DNA of 9,080 nt from GCA-002840305 sp964609365 (GCA_964609365.1 CAZSRC010000028.1:1-9080); one strand, 5' to 3'; shown: positions 1-6,150, counted from the first letter of the stretch. Numbers and translations are program-made. Notes: generated by a model from the sequence alone, not told the origin.

Positions 1-1312
1 TTTTAGGCTCTAAAAACGCATTTCTTATCCGTTCCAAAGTAATATTATCTTGGCTCTGTTTTTTGATTTCTAGCTCCTGTAAATCTTTATTGATTAACAC
101 TATTTCATTTTCTATTATCTGATTTTTAGCCTTATAGTCGCCCTCTAAAACGACTTTATCCAAGTAGCCGTCTATCAGAACTTTCTTGCGTTCTTCAAGC
201 GTTTTGAGCCTATTTTGAAGACCGAGGATAGCCTCTTCCAAGTAGGACAAGACATTTCCGCTTTCTCTTTGCTTAGCCCGATAGACGAGATTAACGATTT
301 TTTCGTCAAAAATTAAGTTATCAAATACGCCGTTTAGTTCCGTTGATAGATTCTCTTCTTTGATATAGGCTTTATGCTCCTCGCAAACATTCTTGCCGTT
401 GGTGCAGTAATAATATGTTAGCCGTCCTTTCTTTTTCGTGGCTGTTAACAGACAGCCACATTTAGCACATCTTAATATGCCCCTGAAAGCGAAAGGAATA
501 TTTTGTTTTTTGATATGAGCTTTTTGATTAAGCATTTCTTGCACCTCGTCAAATAGCTTTTTAGAGATTAACGGCTCATGTTTGCCCTCGTATAACTGGC
601 CATTCTTTTCCATTATTCCGCAATAGAAAGAATCGGATAACATTTTATGAATTTTGCTTTTGTGATATTTATTATGCGCCCGGCTTCGGAATCCCTCTTT
701 GAATAGGGTATCAGAGATTTCCTTAACGCTATATTTCCCAGTTTTATACATCTCAAATATTTTAACGATATATTTCCCCCTCGCTTTATCAATAATTATT
801 TTACTGTCTTTGTTTAAGTATCCCAATGGTGCCAAATTTGGCCAACCGCCTTTTTCCAGTTTAGCTTTAATACCTCGTTTTACATTTTTTGATAAGTCTA
901 AAATATACTGATTAGCCATTCCGCTTTCCACATTAAATAAGAGAGCATTATCGCCTGGCAGATATTGTCTTTCCATGGTTTGAATTATTTTCAATTCATT
1001 CTGTTGCAGGAGCCATTGAATAGTGGCCGAGTCTATCGGATTTCTTGAGAGCCTATCAATTTTCCAACAAATAACGCCCTGAATTTTACCTCGCTTGATC
1101 AAATTGATAAGTTCAGAAAATTGCGGACGGTTATCTGGTTTCTTGGCTGATTTACTTTCTCTAAATTTGTAGTCAATGCTCAAATTGAGAGTTTCGGCTA
1201 ATTTAAGCATTTCTTTCTCTTGTGAATCTAGAGAAAGAATTTGCCGACTGCTGTCCTCGGTAGACTTTCGGCAGTAGAGGGCGTATTTAGTTGTGATTTT
1301 TGCATTTTCCAT
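1..1312 (-). CDS. Large serine site-specific recombinase (integrase/resolvase family), 3' end cut off
   Basis: 437 residues are readable before the window edge; no stop codon is reached. The N-terminal catalytic domain (about 8-150) has the family pattern: Y13, R15 and nucleophile candidate S17 in YCRKSTED, S27 and Q31 in SLDSQ, and D86-R87-L88-S89-R90 in the DRLSRNP motif. A recombinase DNA-binding domain follows (about 155-265). Next is a zinc ribbon with C282, C285, C303 and C310, then a long coiled coil (about 355-430). This order is typical of large serine recombinases, which cut and rejoin DNA through a 5' phosphoserine and usually integrate or excise phages, integrative elements or plasmids. 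The start at 1312 gives the intact family N-terminus; no SD precedes it. It is divergent from the membrane-protein gene, 35 bp away. It looks less AT-rich than the rightward genes (not computed). Family assignment is firm; its att sites are not identified. Confidence 0.95.
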   Translation of the reverse strand, partial: MENAKITTKYALYCRKSTEDSSRQILSLDSQEKEMLKLAETLNLSIDYKFRESKSAKKPDNRPQFSELINLIKRGKIQGVICWKIDRLSRNPIDSATIQWLLQQNELKIIQTMERQYLPGDNALLFNVESGMANQYILDLSKNVKRGIKAKLEKGGWPNLAPLGYLNKDSKIIIDKARGKYIVKIFEMYKTGKYSVKEISDTLFKEGFRSRAHNKYHKSKIHKMLSDSFYCGIMEKNGQLYEGKHEPLISKKLFDEVQEMLNQKAHIKKQNIPFAFRGILRCAKCGCLLTATKKKGRLTYYYCTNGKNVCEEHKAYIKEENLSTELNGVFDNLIFDEKIVNLVYRAKQRESGNVLSYLEEAILGLQNRLKTLEERKKVLIDGYLDKVVLEGDYKAKNQIIENEIVLINKDLQELEIKKQSQDNITLERIRNAFLEPK

Positions 1313-1347
1313 ATACAATATAATTAGTTATAATTTAATGAAATTTT
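1313..1347. promoter_or_regulatory. 35-bp divergent promoter region
   Basis: This very short gap must carry, or overlap, the promoters of both the leftward recombinase and the rightward membrane-protein gene. A perfect TATAAT at 1329-1334 faces right and ends 13 nt before the ATG at 1348, so transcription would start only about 6-8 nt before the start codon. On the minus strand a TATATT lies only a few bases before the recombinase ATG. No good -35 box is visible for either, and no SD is present. Short-leader or leaderless transcripts are inferred. Confidence 0.4.
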
Positions 1348-2112
1348 ATGAAAAAATTTATAATTATTGCACTGTTATTTCTTGTGTTGCCTACAACAAC
1401 GGGGGCCGAAGTTTCTGATTATATAAGCGATAAATATCATTATTCCGTCATGATCCCTAATAATTGGGTTGAAATCCCCAAGACCACTATCGATAGTGCA
1501 ATGCAAAAAATGGCAGATACAACAAAGGGGCAATTCATTGATTATAGTGTCGGTTTTCAGCTAGACAAAAATACTGATTTTCAATACCCTTATATACTGG
1601 TTCAGAGTAAAGAGGTTGACACTCCGTCTTATAATGAAATAATTAATACATTTAAAAGCGATAAATTTTCCAAGGGCGTTAATGAGGCGATAGACAACTA
1701 TTCTTCTTTAATAAAAAATTCTAATTTTAATGAACCTTTTGTCGATACGGAACGAAATATTATTTTTATGAATGCCGAGGTAGTGGGAGCTTATGATATA
1801 GGGAAAATTAAAATATTAATGGCTATGTTTTTGGGAAAGGAAAATATTATCCAATTTAATTTTTATTCTAAGGAATCAGATTATTCTAAAAATTTAGTAG
1901 TTTTTAATGAAATAATTGACTCGTTTAAATATCAGCAGGGATATGAATATAATGAGGAGGAGGCAAAGCAGAATGACCAGTCAAATATTTGGGAAGATGC
2001 AATTGGAAAGGGTATTGGCGGGGCTATAGTAGGGGCTATCTTTGTTTTAATTTTTAGAAAGAAAAAAGGAAAACAAGAAATTGTTGAAAATAAGGAGTCT
2101 GATAAAAAATAA
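1348..2112 (+). CDS. Secreted, C-terminally membrane-anchored protein of unknown function
   Basis: 254 residues. The N-terminus is a Sec signal peptide: KK at 2-3, hydrophobic stretch about 4-15, and a likely signal peptidase I cleavage after A20 (TTTGA then EV). There is no lipobox cysteine. The exported domain (about 21-210) opens with a pattern like YSVMIPNNW near residues 32-41. It resembles the start of PsbP/DUF1795-like 'stability' domains found in small secreted bacterial proteins, but I cannot assign a family. After an acidic linker (about 195-215), a glycine-rich membrane helix (about 219-236) is followed by the basic cluster RKKKGK and a charged tail. The topology is therefore type I: bulk outside, short tail inside. 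It could be a surface or envelope protein of the element or host. A hairpin terminator follows 10 bp after the stop, so it is probably monocistronic. The start is supported by the signal peptide; no SD is seen. Confidence 0.85.
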   Translation: MKKFIIIALLFLVLPTTTGAEVSDYISDKYHYSVMIPNNWVEIPKTTIDSAMQKMADTTKGQFIDYSVGFQLDKNTDFQYPYILVQSKEVDTPSYNEIINTFKSDKFSKGVNEAIDNYSSLIKNSNFNEPFVDTERNIIFMNAEVVGAYDIGKIKILMAMFLGKENIIQFNFYSKESDYSKNLVVFNEIIDSFKYQQGYEYNEEEAKQNDQSNIWEDAIGKGIGGAIVGAIFVLIFRKKKGKQEIVENKESDKK

Positions 2113-2122
2113 ATAATTTAAT

Positions 2123-2154
2123 AAAAAGTCTTCTAATCCAATGAGGGCTTTTTT
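2123..2154 (+). terminator. Rho-independent terminator of the membrane-protein gene, possibly bidirectional
   Basis: AAAAAGTCTTC (2123-2133) pairs with GAGGGCTTTTT (2143-2153) as an 11-bp stem including G-T wobbles, with a 9-nt loop and a T6 run ending at 2154. The A-run on the left arm gives a T-run on the other strand, so it could also stop leftward transcription coming through rep and the folded region at 2161-2302. Confidence 0.85.
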
Positions 2155-2160
2155 ATATTC

Positions 2161-2302
2161 AAAAAGGGCAGTCCTGATTCACCCAACATAACAAACTAGC
2201 CCAAAGGTTAATTTATCGTTTGGCAGAACTGCCCATTTCGAGCGACAAAGGTATTTGTTAAAAAAATACCCTGGGCATGTCTGTTTATTATGTTAGGTGA
2301 AT
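2161..2302 (-). ncRNA. Candidate structured element 3' of rep: minus-strand RNA or single-stranded DNA pseudoknot
   Basis: Two long inverted repeats interlock. Stem S2 pairs 2177-2196 with 2283-2302: 20 positions, 18 Watson-Crick, and C.A at 2184/2295 and 2192/2287. Stem S1 pairs 2166-2176 (GGGCAGTCCTG) with 2224-2234 (CAGAACTGCCC): 11 positions, 10 Watson-Crick, and C.A at 2173/2227. The left arms of S1 and S2 abut without a gap. Local hairpins fill the loops: CCAAA/TTTGG at 2201-2205/2219-2223, and GGTATTT/AAATACC at 2250-2256/2264-2270, which extends by 2249.2271, again A.C. All four mismatches become G.U or G.T on the minus strand. Rep ends 24 bp away on that strand. T5 follows S1 on the minus strand, so S1 could also end transcription. 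An alternative pairing, TGCCCA (2230-2235) with TGGGCA (2272-2277), competes with S1. Possible roles are a 3'-UTR RNA, a replication origin or HUH recognition site, or a small non-autonomous element. The structure is seen; its function is not known. Confidence 0.55.
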
Positions 2303-2326
2303 ACTATTAATATACTAAAGAACGGG

Positions 2327-3274
2327 TTAAAAATCAATATCTTCAATAGACAGGCCAGATAAGGTCTGGTTAATCTCTTTATCTAGTTCAGGAAATTTAG
2401 AAAGGTTATATTGCTGATAGTTAAACCAGCGCATAAAATTTACTGGCTTTCCAATAGCGTCATTAATATCACTATTGTTATATTCCGTTTCGCCGTCATA
2501 CTTATAGACTAAAGTTTCCGAGGGCAGTTTAGATTCCACGAGAGATACTACTTCCACAAAAGAATTTTCTTGCGGTTTGAGTAGTCCTTTGCTGGCAATA
2601 TATTTTTTCTGTCTTGGACAATTATTTTCAAAGACGGATTTCTGAATATACTTAATGAAATAGAAAATAATCTTTTGCAGTTGCGCTTGGTTTTTTACTT
2701 TAGTAAAGTTTTTATCTTTTCCGCCGACCATTATCCGACCTTGTCCCCATATCTTATACATTTTTCGATAAACATCTTTAATGTAGGGCAGATTAAAAAA
2801 TATCATATGATAATGAATTGCTCCTCGTTTTTGCAGTTCAAAGACGGCCAGATATTTCAGATTACTTTGTTTTAAATCTTTGCCCTCTATTCCATTAGTT
2901 TCGTAATTTAGCCGTCTGATAAATTTAGTAAATTCATAGTTAGCCTGTTTTAAATTAACGATGTTTTCTTTAAAAGTTAGAGTTAGGGTAATCGGCAAAT
3001 AGGGCTTACTCTTTTTTTTAAACCACAAAAAGCAATTAGCCATAATCAATCGTTTAATCATTCGCTTGGCACGCCGAGCCGAAGACTTTAATATCTCCTC
3101 TTGACTAGCCTTAGGCTTGGGGAATTTCTTGGCCTCTTCAGTTTCTTCCTCGGTTTTGATATGTCGGATTCTTCTCTCCAAGTGAATATCACGACCAAAC
3201 TGATATATTTCAAGCAAGGAGCCTGATTTAACCAGTTTACGGTTAGATAGGTATTTATTATCTTCTTGTTTCAT
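2327..3274 (-). CDS. Rolling-circle replication initiator (HUH endonuclease Rep, gpA/G2P-like)
   Basis: 315 residues. The HUH nuclease signature is clear. Motif 1 is a TLTLTF strand at 96-101. Motif 2 is H154-Y155-H156 followed by a hydrophobic strand, with E146 just upstream. Motif 3 is YFIKYIQK (Y205, K208, Y209, K212), matching the Y-x-x-K-Y pattern of phiX174 gpA-like and microvirus Rep proteins. WGQGR at 176-180 also matches the Rep_G2P/ORF2-like group. Such enzymes nick one strand at an origin through a catalytic tyrosine and start rolling-circle replication. The N-terminal 80 residues are strongly basic and probably bind DNA. Residues 240-315 show no recognisable domain, and no helicase domain is present. 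The start at 3274 is the first ATG of the frame and has no SD. The downstream structured sequence is a natural candidate origin. The protein could serve a plasmid, a phage or a HUH-type transposable element; replication is the most likely role. Confidence 0.88.
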   Translation of the reverse strand: MKQEDNKYLSNRKLVKSGSLLEIYQFGRDIHLERRIRHIKTEEETEEAKKFPKPKASQEEILKSSARRAKRMIKRLIMANCFLWFKKKSKPYLPITLTLTFKENIVNLKQANYEFTKFIRRLNYETNGIEGKDLKQSNLKYLAVFELQKRGAIHYHMIFFNLPYIKDVYRKMYKIWGQGRIMVGGKDKNFTKVKNQAQLQKIIFYFIKYIQKSVFENNCPRQKKYIASKGLLKPQENSFVEVVSLVESKLPSETLVYKYDGETEYNNSDINDAIGKPVNFMRWFNYQQYNLSKFPELDKEINQTLSGLSIEDIDF

Positions 3275-3328
3275 ATGTTTATTATTAATTTCTAGTTCTA
3301 ATTAGAAGTTCTCTTAACAAGGATAACC

Positions 3329-3378
3329 TTTTTCTTTTTCGCGCCTCGCCAAGGCGAGCCGGCGCAAAAAAGAAAAAA
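3329..3378. terminator. GC-rich bidirectional rho-independent terminator
   Basis: Outer arms TTTTTCTTTTT (3329-3339) and AAAAAGAAAAA (3367-3377) enclose GCGCC (3341-3345)/GGCGC (3361-3365) and an inner TCGCC (3346-3350)/GGCGA (3353-3357), with GCC (3358-3360) bulged. T-runs flank the GC core on both strands, so it works in either direction. Leftward it would end the transcript of the 44-codon ORF before rep, implying that rep has its own promoter within about 50 bp. The GC block stands out sharply in this AT-rich sequence and may be a dispersed palindrome. Confidence 0.8.
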
Positions 3379-3391
3379 TCTTTATATCCCC

Positions 3392-3526
3392 TTAATTAAA
3401 GGAGTCATAAAAACTTACTAAAGAATCTAAAAATGACTCAGCCTCATCATCTGTTATTTTTCTCTTATACGGTCCGCCAAAGTATTCTTTGGTGTCGTCT
3501 AGTAATGGTTGGTCATATATCCTCAT
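3392..3526 (-). CDS. Small acidic protein of unknown function (44 residues)
   Basis: An intact ATG...TAA frame lies in the gap between rep and the winged-helix gene. The product starts MRIYDQPLLD, has a Gly-Gly-Pro turn (17-19) and the basic run YKRK (20-23), and ends in a probable helix rich in D/E and aromatics (about 25-44). The varied composition and mixed codon use look coding rather than like random AT-rich sequence, which would be dominated by K, N, I and F. Against it: no SD is seen, and the terminator of the upstream leftward gene ends only 10 bp before the start, so its promoter would have to overlap that terminator. A terminator follows 14 bp after the stop. I do not recognise the family. 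An antitoxin-like or regulatory peptide is possible but unsupported. Confidence 0.55.
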   Translation of the reverse strand: MRIYDQPLLDDTKEYFGGPYKRKITDDEAESFLDSLVSFYDSFN

Positions 3527-3535
3527 GAGCTAAGT

Positions 3536-3577
3536 TTACAAAAAGAGCCTTGTACCATCTTGTATACAAGGCTCTTT
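3536..3577 (-). terminator. Rho-independent terminator of the winged-helix gene
   Basis: A perfect 13-bp stem pairs AAAGAGCCTTGTA (3542-3554) with TACAAGGCTCTTT (3565-3577) around a 10-nt loop. On the minus strand the second arm runs directly into a T-run, ending the leftward gene whose stop is at 3595. The loop and right arm also contain the 12-bp palindrome CTTGTATACAAG (3559-3570). Confidence 0.88.
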
Positions 3578-3594
3578 AAGTAATTTAGTTGTTT

Positions 3595-4524
3595 TTACAG
3601 GTATTTAGGGTTTATTTTGCACCAACCAGTGATGCCATCGTGTTTTATGATAAAGTCATTAATTTCGTTATTTGTGGCTTTTGCTATTTTAAGATTTAGT
3701 TTATCAATTGCATTTCGGAATCTATCCCACTTACCATTATATTCGTCTTTGATAAAATCTTCGGCTATTTCTACATAATCAGTTTGTTCGCTTAAATCTT
3801 TTTGAGAAAATATTGCCTCTAGAACATAATGATCTATCGGCTTGTCGTTCTTTAGTGTTATTTTAATATCTTTACCATAGAAGTGTAGAACGCTTTCGTC
3901 TTTATCAAACCAGGGCTCTTTTTTAGTCTTTTTAGAGCTAAACATTTCTTTACTATCAATTGAATCAATGATGTATTTATTAGTGATAATAAAGCTGTTT
4001 TTAAGGATGTTAAAAGTCGTTTCTTTAGCGACTGGCTCATCCAGAAACTTTACCTGAACAGTGGCGGTGGTAAAATCTTTTAAGATATCAACGACATCAT
4101 CAATGGGCTCATTATTAGCGACTTTCTCTTTGGTATCTTTAATGCCCTCGTATAATAAAACGAGATTGGTAAACATCAGAGGTAAAACCTGTTTCATTAG
4201 AGCGTGTTCGCTTTTTGCTCTTTGTTCTAGACCTATTTCTAATATTTCTTTATTAATAACAACATCCGCTTTATCTTTAATCTCTAAGGGCTTGGTTAGT
4301 AAATCTAAAGGCGGTATTTCTTTCTCTGGCTTATAGGCTAGAAGTAATTCTTTTTGCTTTTGAGCATATTTGAATTCTTCAGCTAATAGCTTTTTAGTGT
4401 ATGGTTCATTTTTAAGAAAATTAACATACTCAAAAACAATCTCCACCCCTTTCATCCGAGTGGCGTTTTCTTCATATTCGGCTAGATACTTTAATAGCCT
4501 TTGTTTGATTTTATCGGTAGTCAT
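3595..4524 (-). CDS. Conserved-looking protein of unknown function with a probable C-terminal winged helix
   Basis: 309 residues from the ATG at 4524. A longer frame from 4596 adds 24 residues, but its start lies inside the promoter of the divergent gene, so I reject it; the preferred ATG is preceded by AAGGCT. Residues about 1-180 look mostly helical and charged, with no membrane segment. The last 100 residues have an ordered pattern: a short strand (LHFYGKDIKITL), a helix after PIDHYVLEAIF, a helical region ending WDRFRNAIDKLNLKI, and a terminal strand ending WCKINPKYL. I read this as a winged-helix DNA-binding fold by resemblance to the C-terminal regions of many uncharacterised Patescibacteria proteins. 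Its position next to the divergent promoter and dyad makes it a candidate regulator of the zincin/nucleotidyltransferase operon. Function is inferred only. A strong terminator follows. Confidence 0.8.
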   Translation of the reverse strand: MTTDKIKQRLLKYLAEYEENATRMKGVEIVFEYVNFLKNEPYTKKLLAEEFKYAQKQKELLLAYKPEKEIPPLDLLTKPLEIKDKADVVINKEILEIGLEQRAKSEHALMKQVLPLMFTNLVLLYEGIKDTKEKVANNEPIDDVVDILKDFTTATVQVKFLDEPVAKETTFNILKNSFIITNKYIIDSIDSKEMFSSKKTKKEPWFDKDESVLHFYGKDIKITLKNDKPIDHYVLEAIFSQKDLSEQTDYVEIAEDFIKDEYNGKWDRFRNAIDKLNLKIAKATNNEINDFIIKHDGITGWCKINPKYL

Positions 4525-4577
4525 AGCCTTATTTTGGCATAAAATAGGAGTTAGGGCAATTAGGCTTATTTTTGCCG

Positions 4578-4598
4578 TTTTGACATATTTTATCAAAA
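4578..4598. promoter_or_regulatory. Inverted repeat (possible operator) over the -35 region
   Basis: TTTTGACA (4578-4585) and TATCAAAA (4591-4598) form an imperfect dyad: 7 of 8 positions match around a 5-bp centre. It covers the -35 box and spacer of the rightward promoter and lies 54 bp upstream of the leftward ATG at 4524. A dimeric regulator binding here would block RNA polymerase. The sequence is AT-rich, so chance is possible. Confidence 0.4.
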
Positions 4599-4608
4599 AT
4601 GTTATAAT
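4580..4608 (+). promoter_or_regulatory. Consensus sigma70-type promoter for the zincin/nucleotidyltransferase operon
   Basis: TTGACA (4580-4585), a 17-bp spacer and TATAAT (4603-4608) match the housekeeping consensus at all twelve positions. Transcription should start near 4615, giving a leader of about 43 nt before the ATG at 4658. No other rightward gene in the window has a comparably perfect promoter. Confidence 0.85.
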
Positions 4609-4657
4609 TTATCTATATTAAAAAAAGGTTCTAGGTAAAAGTAACATTATTATATTT

Positions 4658-5410
4658 ATGAATTTTGAAAAAGGTTTAATAACAAAAGATAATTCATCAG
4701 AAAAACCAAAACTAGAAAAACAACCAATTGCTCAAAATGAAAATTTTGATGATTTATCTTCTGTTGATTTAGAAAAAGAACAGGAAATAATAAAAAAAGA
4801 GGACGCTATTAAGCTTGCTGAAATAAGAGCTTCTCTTGGCTTGGAAAAATTTAATCCAAATAAAGAAACGCAACAATATTTAAAAAACTACTTAGAATTA
4901 AAAGATGGGGATATTGAAAGACTGGGACTGCTAAAAACAAAAGATTTACCAAAAAATTATCAGAAACAACGTGAAGCACTTAATGATAAAAGGTTAGATG
5001 ATGTAAATATTGCTATAATTCCAGATGATTTATGGGTAAAGGGCAGTCAGCCATCAGAATCAGACGCTGAAAATAATATAATCTTAATAAAACAAAGTTA
5101 TTTTGAAAAAAAGGAAAATCCCGATGAGATCGCTTGGATGGTTCACGAGTTAACACATTGTCAAACCTTTTTAGATTCGGCAACTCCTGAGGATTATCAA
5201 AAGAATACGGAAAAATTTGCTTTTGATGATTTAAAAACGGAATATTCTTATCCTAATAATCCAGTTGAGCAGGCAACTTTTACAAAGCAATTCCAATTTT
5301 TAAAAGAAGAGGGAAAAAATAGAGAAGATATTGTTAAAATGATTAGTAATTATTATCACGAAGAAGATTTACCATTTTTTAATAGAATACTAGATGGTGT
5401 TTATAAATAA
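4658..5410 (+). CDS. Zincin-like putative metalloprotease (HExxH), cytoplasmic
   Basis: 250 residues with no signal peptide or membrane helix. The N-terminal 45 residues are charged and probably disordered. The key motif is H163-E164-L165-T166-H167 within WMVHELTHCQ, the zinc-binding and catalytic HExxH helix of zincin metallopeptidases. A plausible third ligand is E204 in NPVEQATF, 37 residues downstream on a helix, as in gluzincin-type arrangements. A strand and acidic stretch (about 115-145) precede the motif. The product would hydrolyse peptide bonds using zinc, but no substrate or named peptidase family can be given. It is the first gene after the consensus promoter, with the nucleotidyltransferase gene 27 bp downstream, so the two are probably co-transcribed. 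The ATG is the first in frame after the promoter; no SD is visible. The HExxH reading is strong because hydrophobic residues surround it in the expected helix pattern. Loss of activity cannot be excluded. Confidence 0.8.
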   Translation: MNFEKGLITKDNSSEKPKLEKQPIAQNENFDDLSSVDLEKEQEIIKKEDAIKLAEIRASLGLEKFNPNKETQQYLKNYLELKDGDIERLGLLKTKDLPKNYQKQREALNDKRLDDVNIAIIPDDLWVKGSQPSESDAENNIILIKQSYFEKKENPDEIAWMVHELTHCQTFLDSATPEDYQKNTEKFAFDDLKTEYSYPNNPVEQATFTKQFQFLKEEGKNREDIVKMISNYYHEEDLPFFNRILDGVYK

Positions 5411-5437
5411 TTTTGTTTTATACCTAAAGCATTTTTT

Positions 5438-6034
5438 ATGTTAAAAGAAAGTAATTTTTATCAAAATAGAAAAGAAGTAAAAACGCCTGAAAATTTAGAA
5501 AAAAATAAAAATGAAGATATAAATTCCCCGGAAATTTCTAAAAGAGAAGCAGAGATTAAACAAGTTGAGCAAGAAATGAGAACCTATTTAAATGATTTTA
5601 AAAAAGAGCATCCCTTTGTTTTGGGAATGCTTCTTCATGGTAGTCGCCTTAATAAAGAGAAAACTCCTCGAGAGGATAGCGACGTTGATACTATTTTAAT
5701 CTTAGAAGAGGGTAATTTAACCGCCTCTAATCTAGAAGAGGGGAGAAAGCTCGTAGAAAAATTAGTTGCTTATATAAGAAGCCATAAAACTGAGAGCGGC
5801 TTTGAGGTTGAGCCTAATGATTTTTATACAGTTAGTGAATTTTTTAAGGAATTAGACTCAGACGAAACTCCAAAAACTTTAAGCGGAAAATTAATTTGGG
5901 GGTCTAATCCATCAGCCTTTAAATATATTGGCGATAATTTAAAAGAACAGTCAGAAGACAACGTAAATGAGTCTTTAAAAAAAGAATTTTCTTCAGAGAG
6001 AATGAATAAATTAAAAGCGGATTTAAATATGTAG
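5438..6034 (+). CDS. Nucleotidyltransferase-fold protein (Pol-beta/MNT-like)
   Basis: 198 residues. After a charged, probably disordered N-terminus (1-35) and a helix (35-58), the hallmark of the Pol-beta nucleotidyltransferase superfamily appears: G68-S69 in LLHGSRL, then D82-V83-D84 in the strand SDVDTILIL. These bind nucleotide and two metal ions. The third acidic residue is probably E123 or E125 (FEVEPNDFY), on a strand of the expected position. No poly(A)-polymerase, GlnE or KNTase accessory domain is visible. Members of this size transfer a nucleotide to proteins, RNA or small molecules; MNT antitoxins that AMPylate HEPN toxins are one known case, but no HEPN partner is next to it. It lies 27 bp downstream of the zincin gene, probably in one operon. 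The repeat-borne terminator at 6119-6149 would end the transcript. An antibiotic-modifying or streptomycin-adenylyltransferase-like role is less likely given the short length. Confidence 0.82.
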   Translation: MLKESNFYQNRKEVKTPENLEKNKNEDINSPEISKREAEIKQVEQEMRTYLNDFKKEHPFVLGMLLHGSRLNKEKTPREDSDVDTILILEEGNLTASNLEEGRKLVEKLVAYIRSHKTESGFEVEPNDFYTVSEFFKELDSDETPKTLSGKLIWGSNPSAFKYIGDNLKEQSEDNVNESLKKEFSSERMNKLKADLNM

Positions 6035-6075
6035 TTTGAAAATATTATTCTTTTTATTAAGACATATATATCAAC

Positions 6076-6104
6076 GTTCCAAGTTCGTCCCATCCTCTCC
6101 GCCA
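6076..6104 (+). other. tRNA-Ser 3'-end-like fragment (possible attachment-site remnant)
   Basis: The segment ends CCTCTCC-G-CCA (6094-6104), which reads as a 3' acceptor strand, discriminator G and CCA tail typical of bacterial tRNA-Ser. Just before it, GTTCCAAGTTCG (6076-6087) recalls the variable-arm/T-arm region, but with bases missing relative to a proper T-arm. No matching 5' half (GGAGAGG and a D-arm) lies upstream, so this is not a functional tRNA. tRNA 3' ends are common integration targets, so it may mark an old insertion boundary. It could also be chance. Confidence 0.35.
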
Positions 6105-6150
6105 ATGATCTGTACCCCAAAAAGTGGACACTTTCGTGTCTGCTTTTTTG
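6098..6150 (+). repeat. IS-end-like repeat with built-in terminator, copy 1
   Basis: It shares TCCGCCA, then TGATCTGTACCCCAAAAAGT, then a hairpin, with the copy at 7147. The C-rich tip TGTACCCC followed by AAAAAGTGGACAC resembles terminal inverted repeats of IS3-family (IS150-type) insertion sequences, but no transposase is nearby. This copy has GTGG where the others have GTAG. It separates the nucleotidyltransferase gene from the Bro-N/DinD gene. Confidence 0.8.
6119..6149 (+). terminator. Rho-independent terminator within repeat copy 1
   Basis: AAAAAGTGGACAC (6119-6131) pairs with GTGTCTGCTTTTT (6136-6148) as a 13-bp stem with two adjacent G-T wobbles, loop TTTC, and a T6 tail. It is correctly placed to end the zincin/nucleotidyltransferase transcript. 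Confidence 0.75.

Noticed and set aside
699..911. Rightward 70-codon frame
   Set aside because: Antisense to the recombinase coding sequence, which has clear motifs; no independent support.
2161..2302. HDV-like ribozyme
   Set aside because: The interleaved topology is superficially similar, but a 20-position stem is far too long for P1 and no matching catalytic core is seen.
2675..2875. Rightward 66-codon frame
   Set aside because: Antisense shadow within the rep gene.
3296..3307. 12-bp palindrome TTCTAATTAGAA upstream of rep as an operator
   Set aside because: Several such AT-rich palindromes are expected by chance in 9 kb; no second copy or conserved context.
4525..4596. 24-residue N-terminal extension of the leftward winged-helix gene
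   Set aside because: Its start would sit inside the consensus promoter and dyad of the divergent operon. The ATG at 4524 is closer to an AAGG and gives a normal N-terminus.
4061..4621. Rightward frames opposite the winged-helix gene (4061-4336 and 4370-4621), and an overlapping leftward frame at 3858-4040
   Set aside because: Alternative-frame shadows of a longer, better-supported gene; the frame at 4370 also runs through the promoter.
5824..6120. Leftward 98-codon frame
   Set aside because: Mostly antisense to the nucleotidyltransferase gene; its start falls in the repeat.
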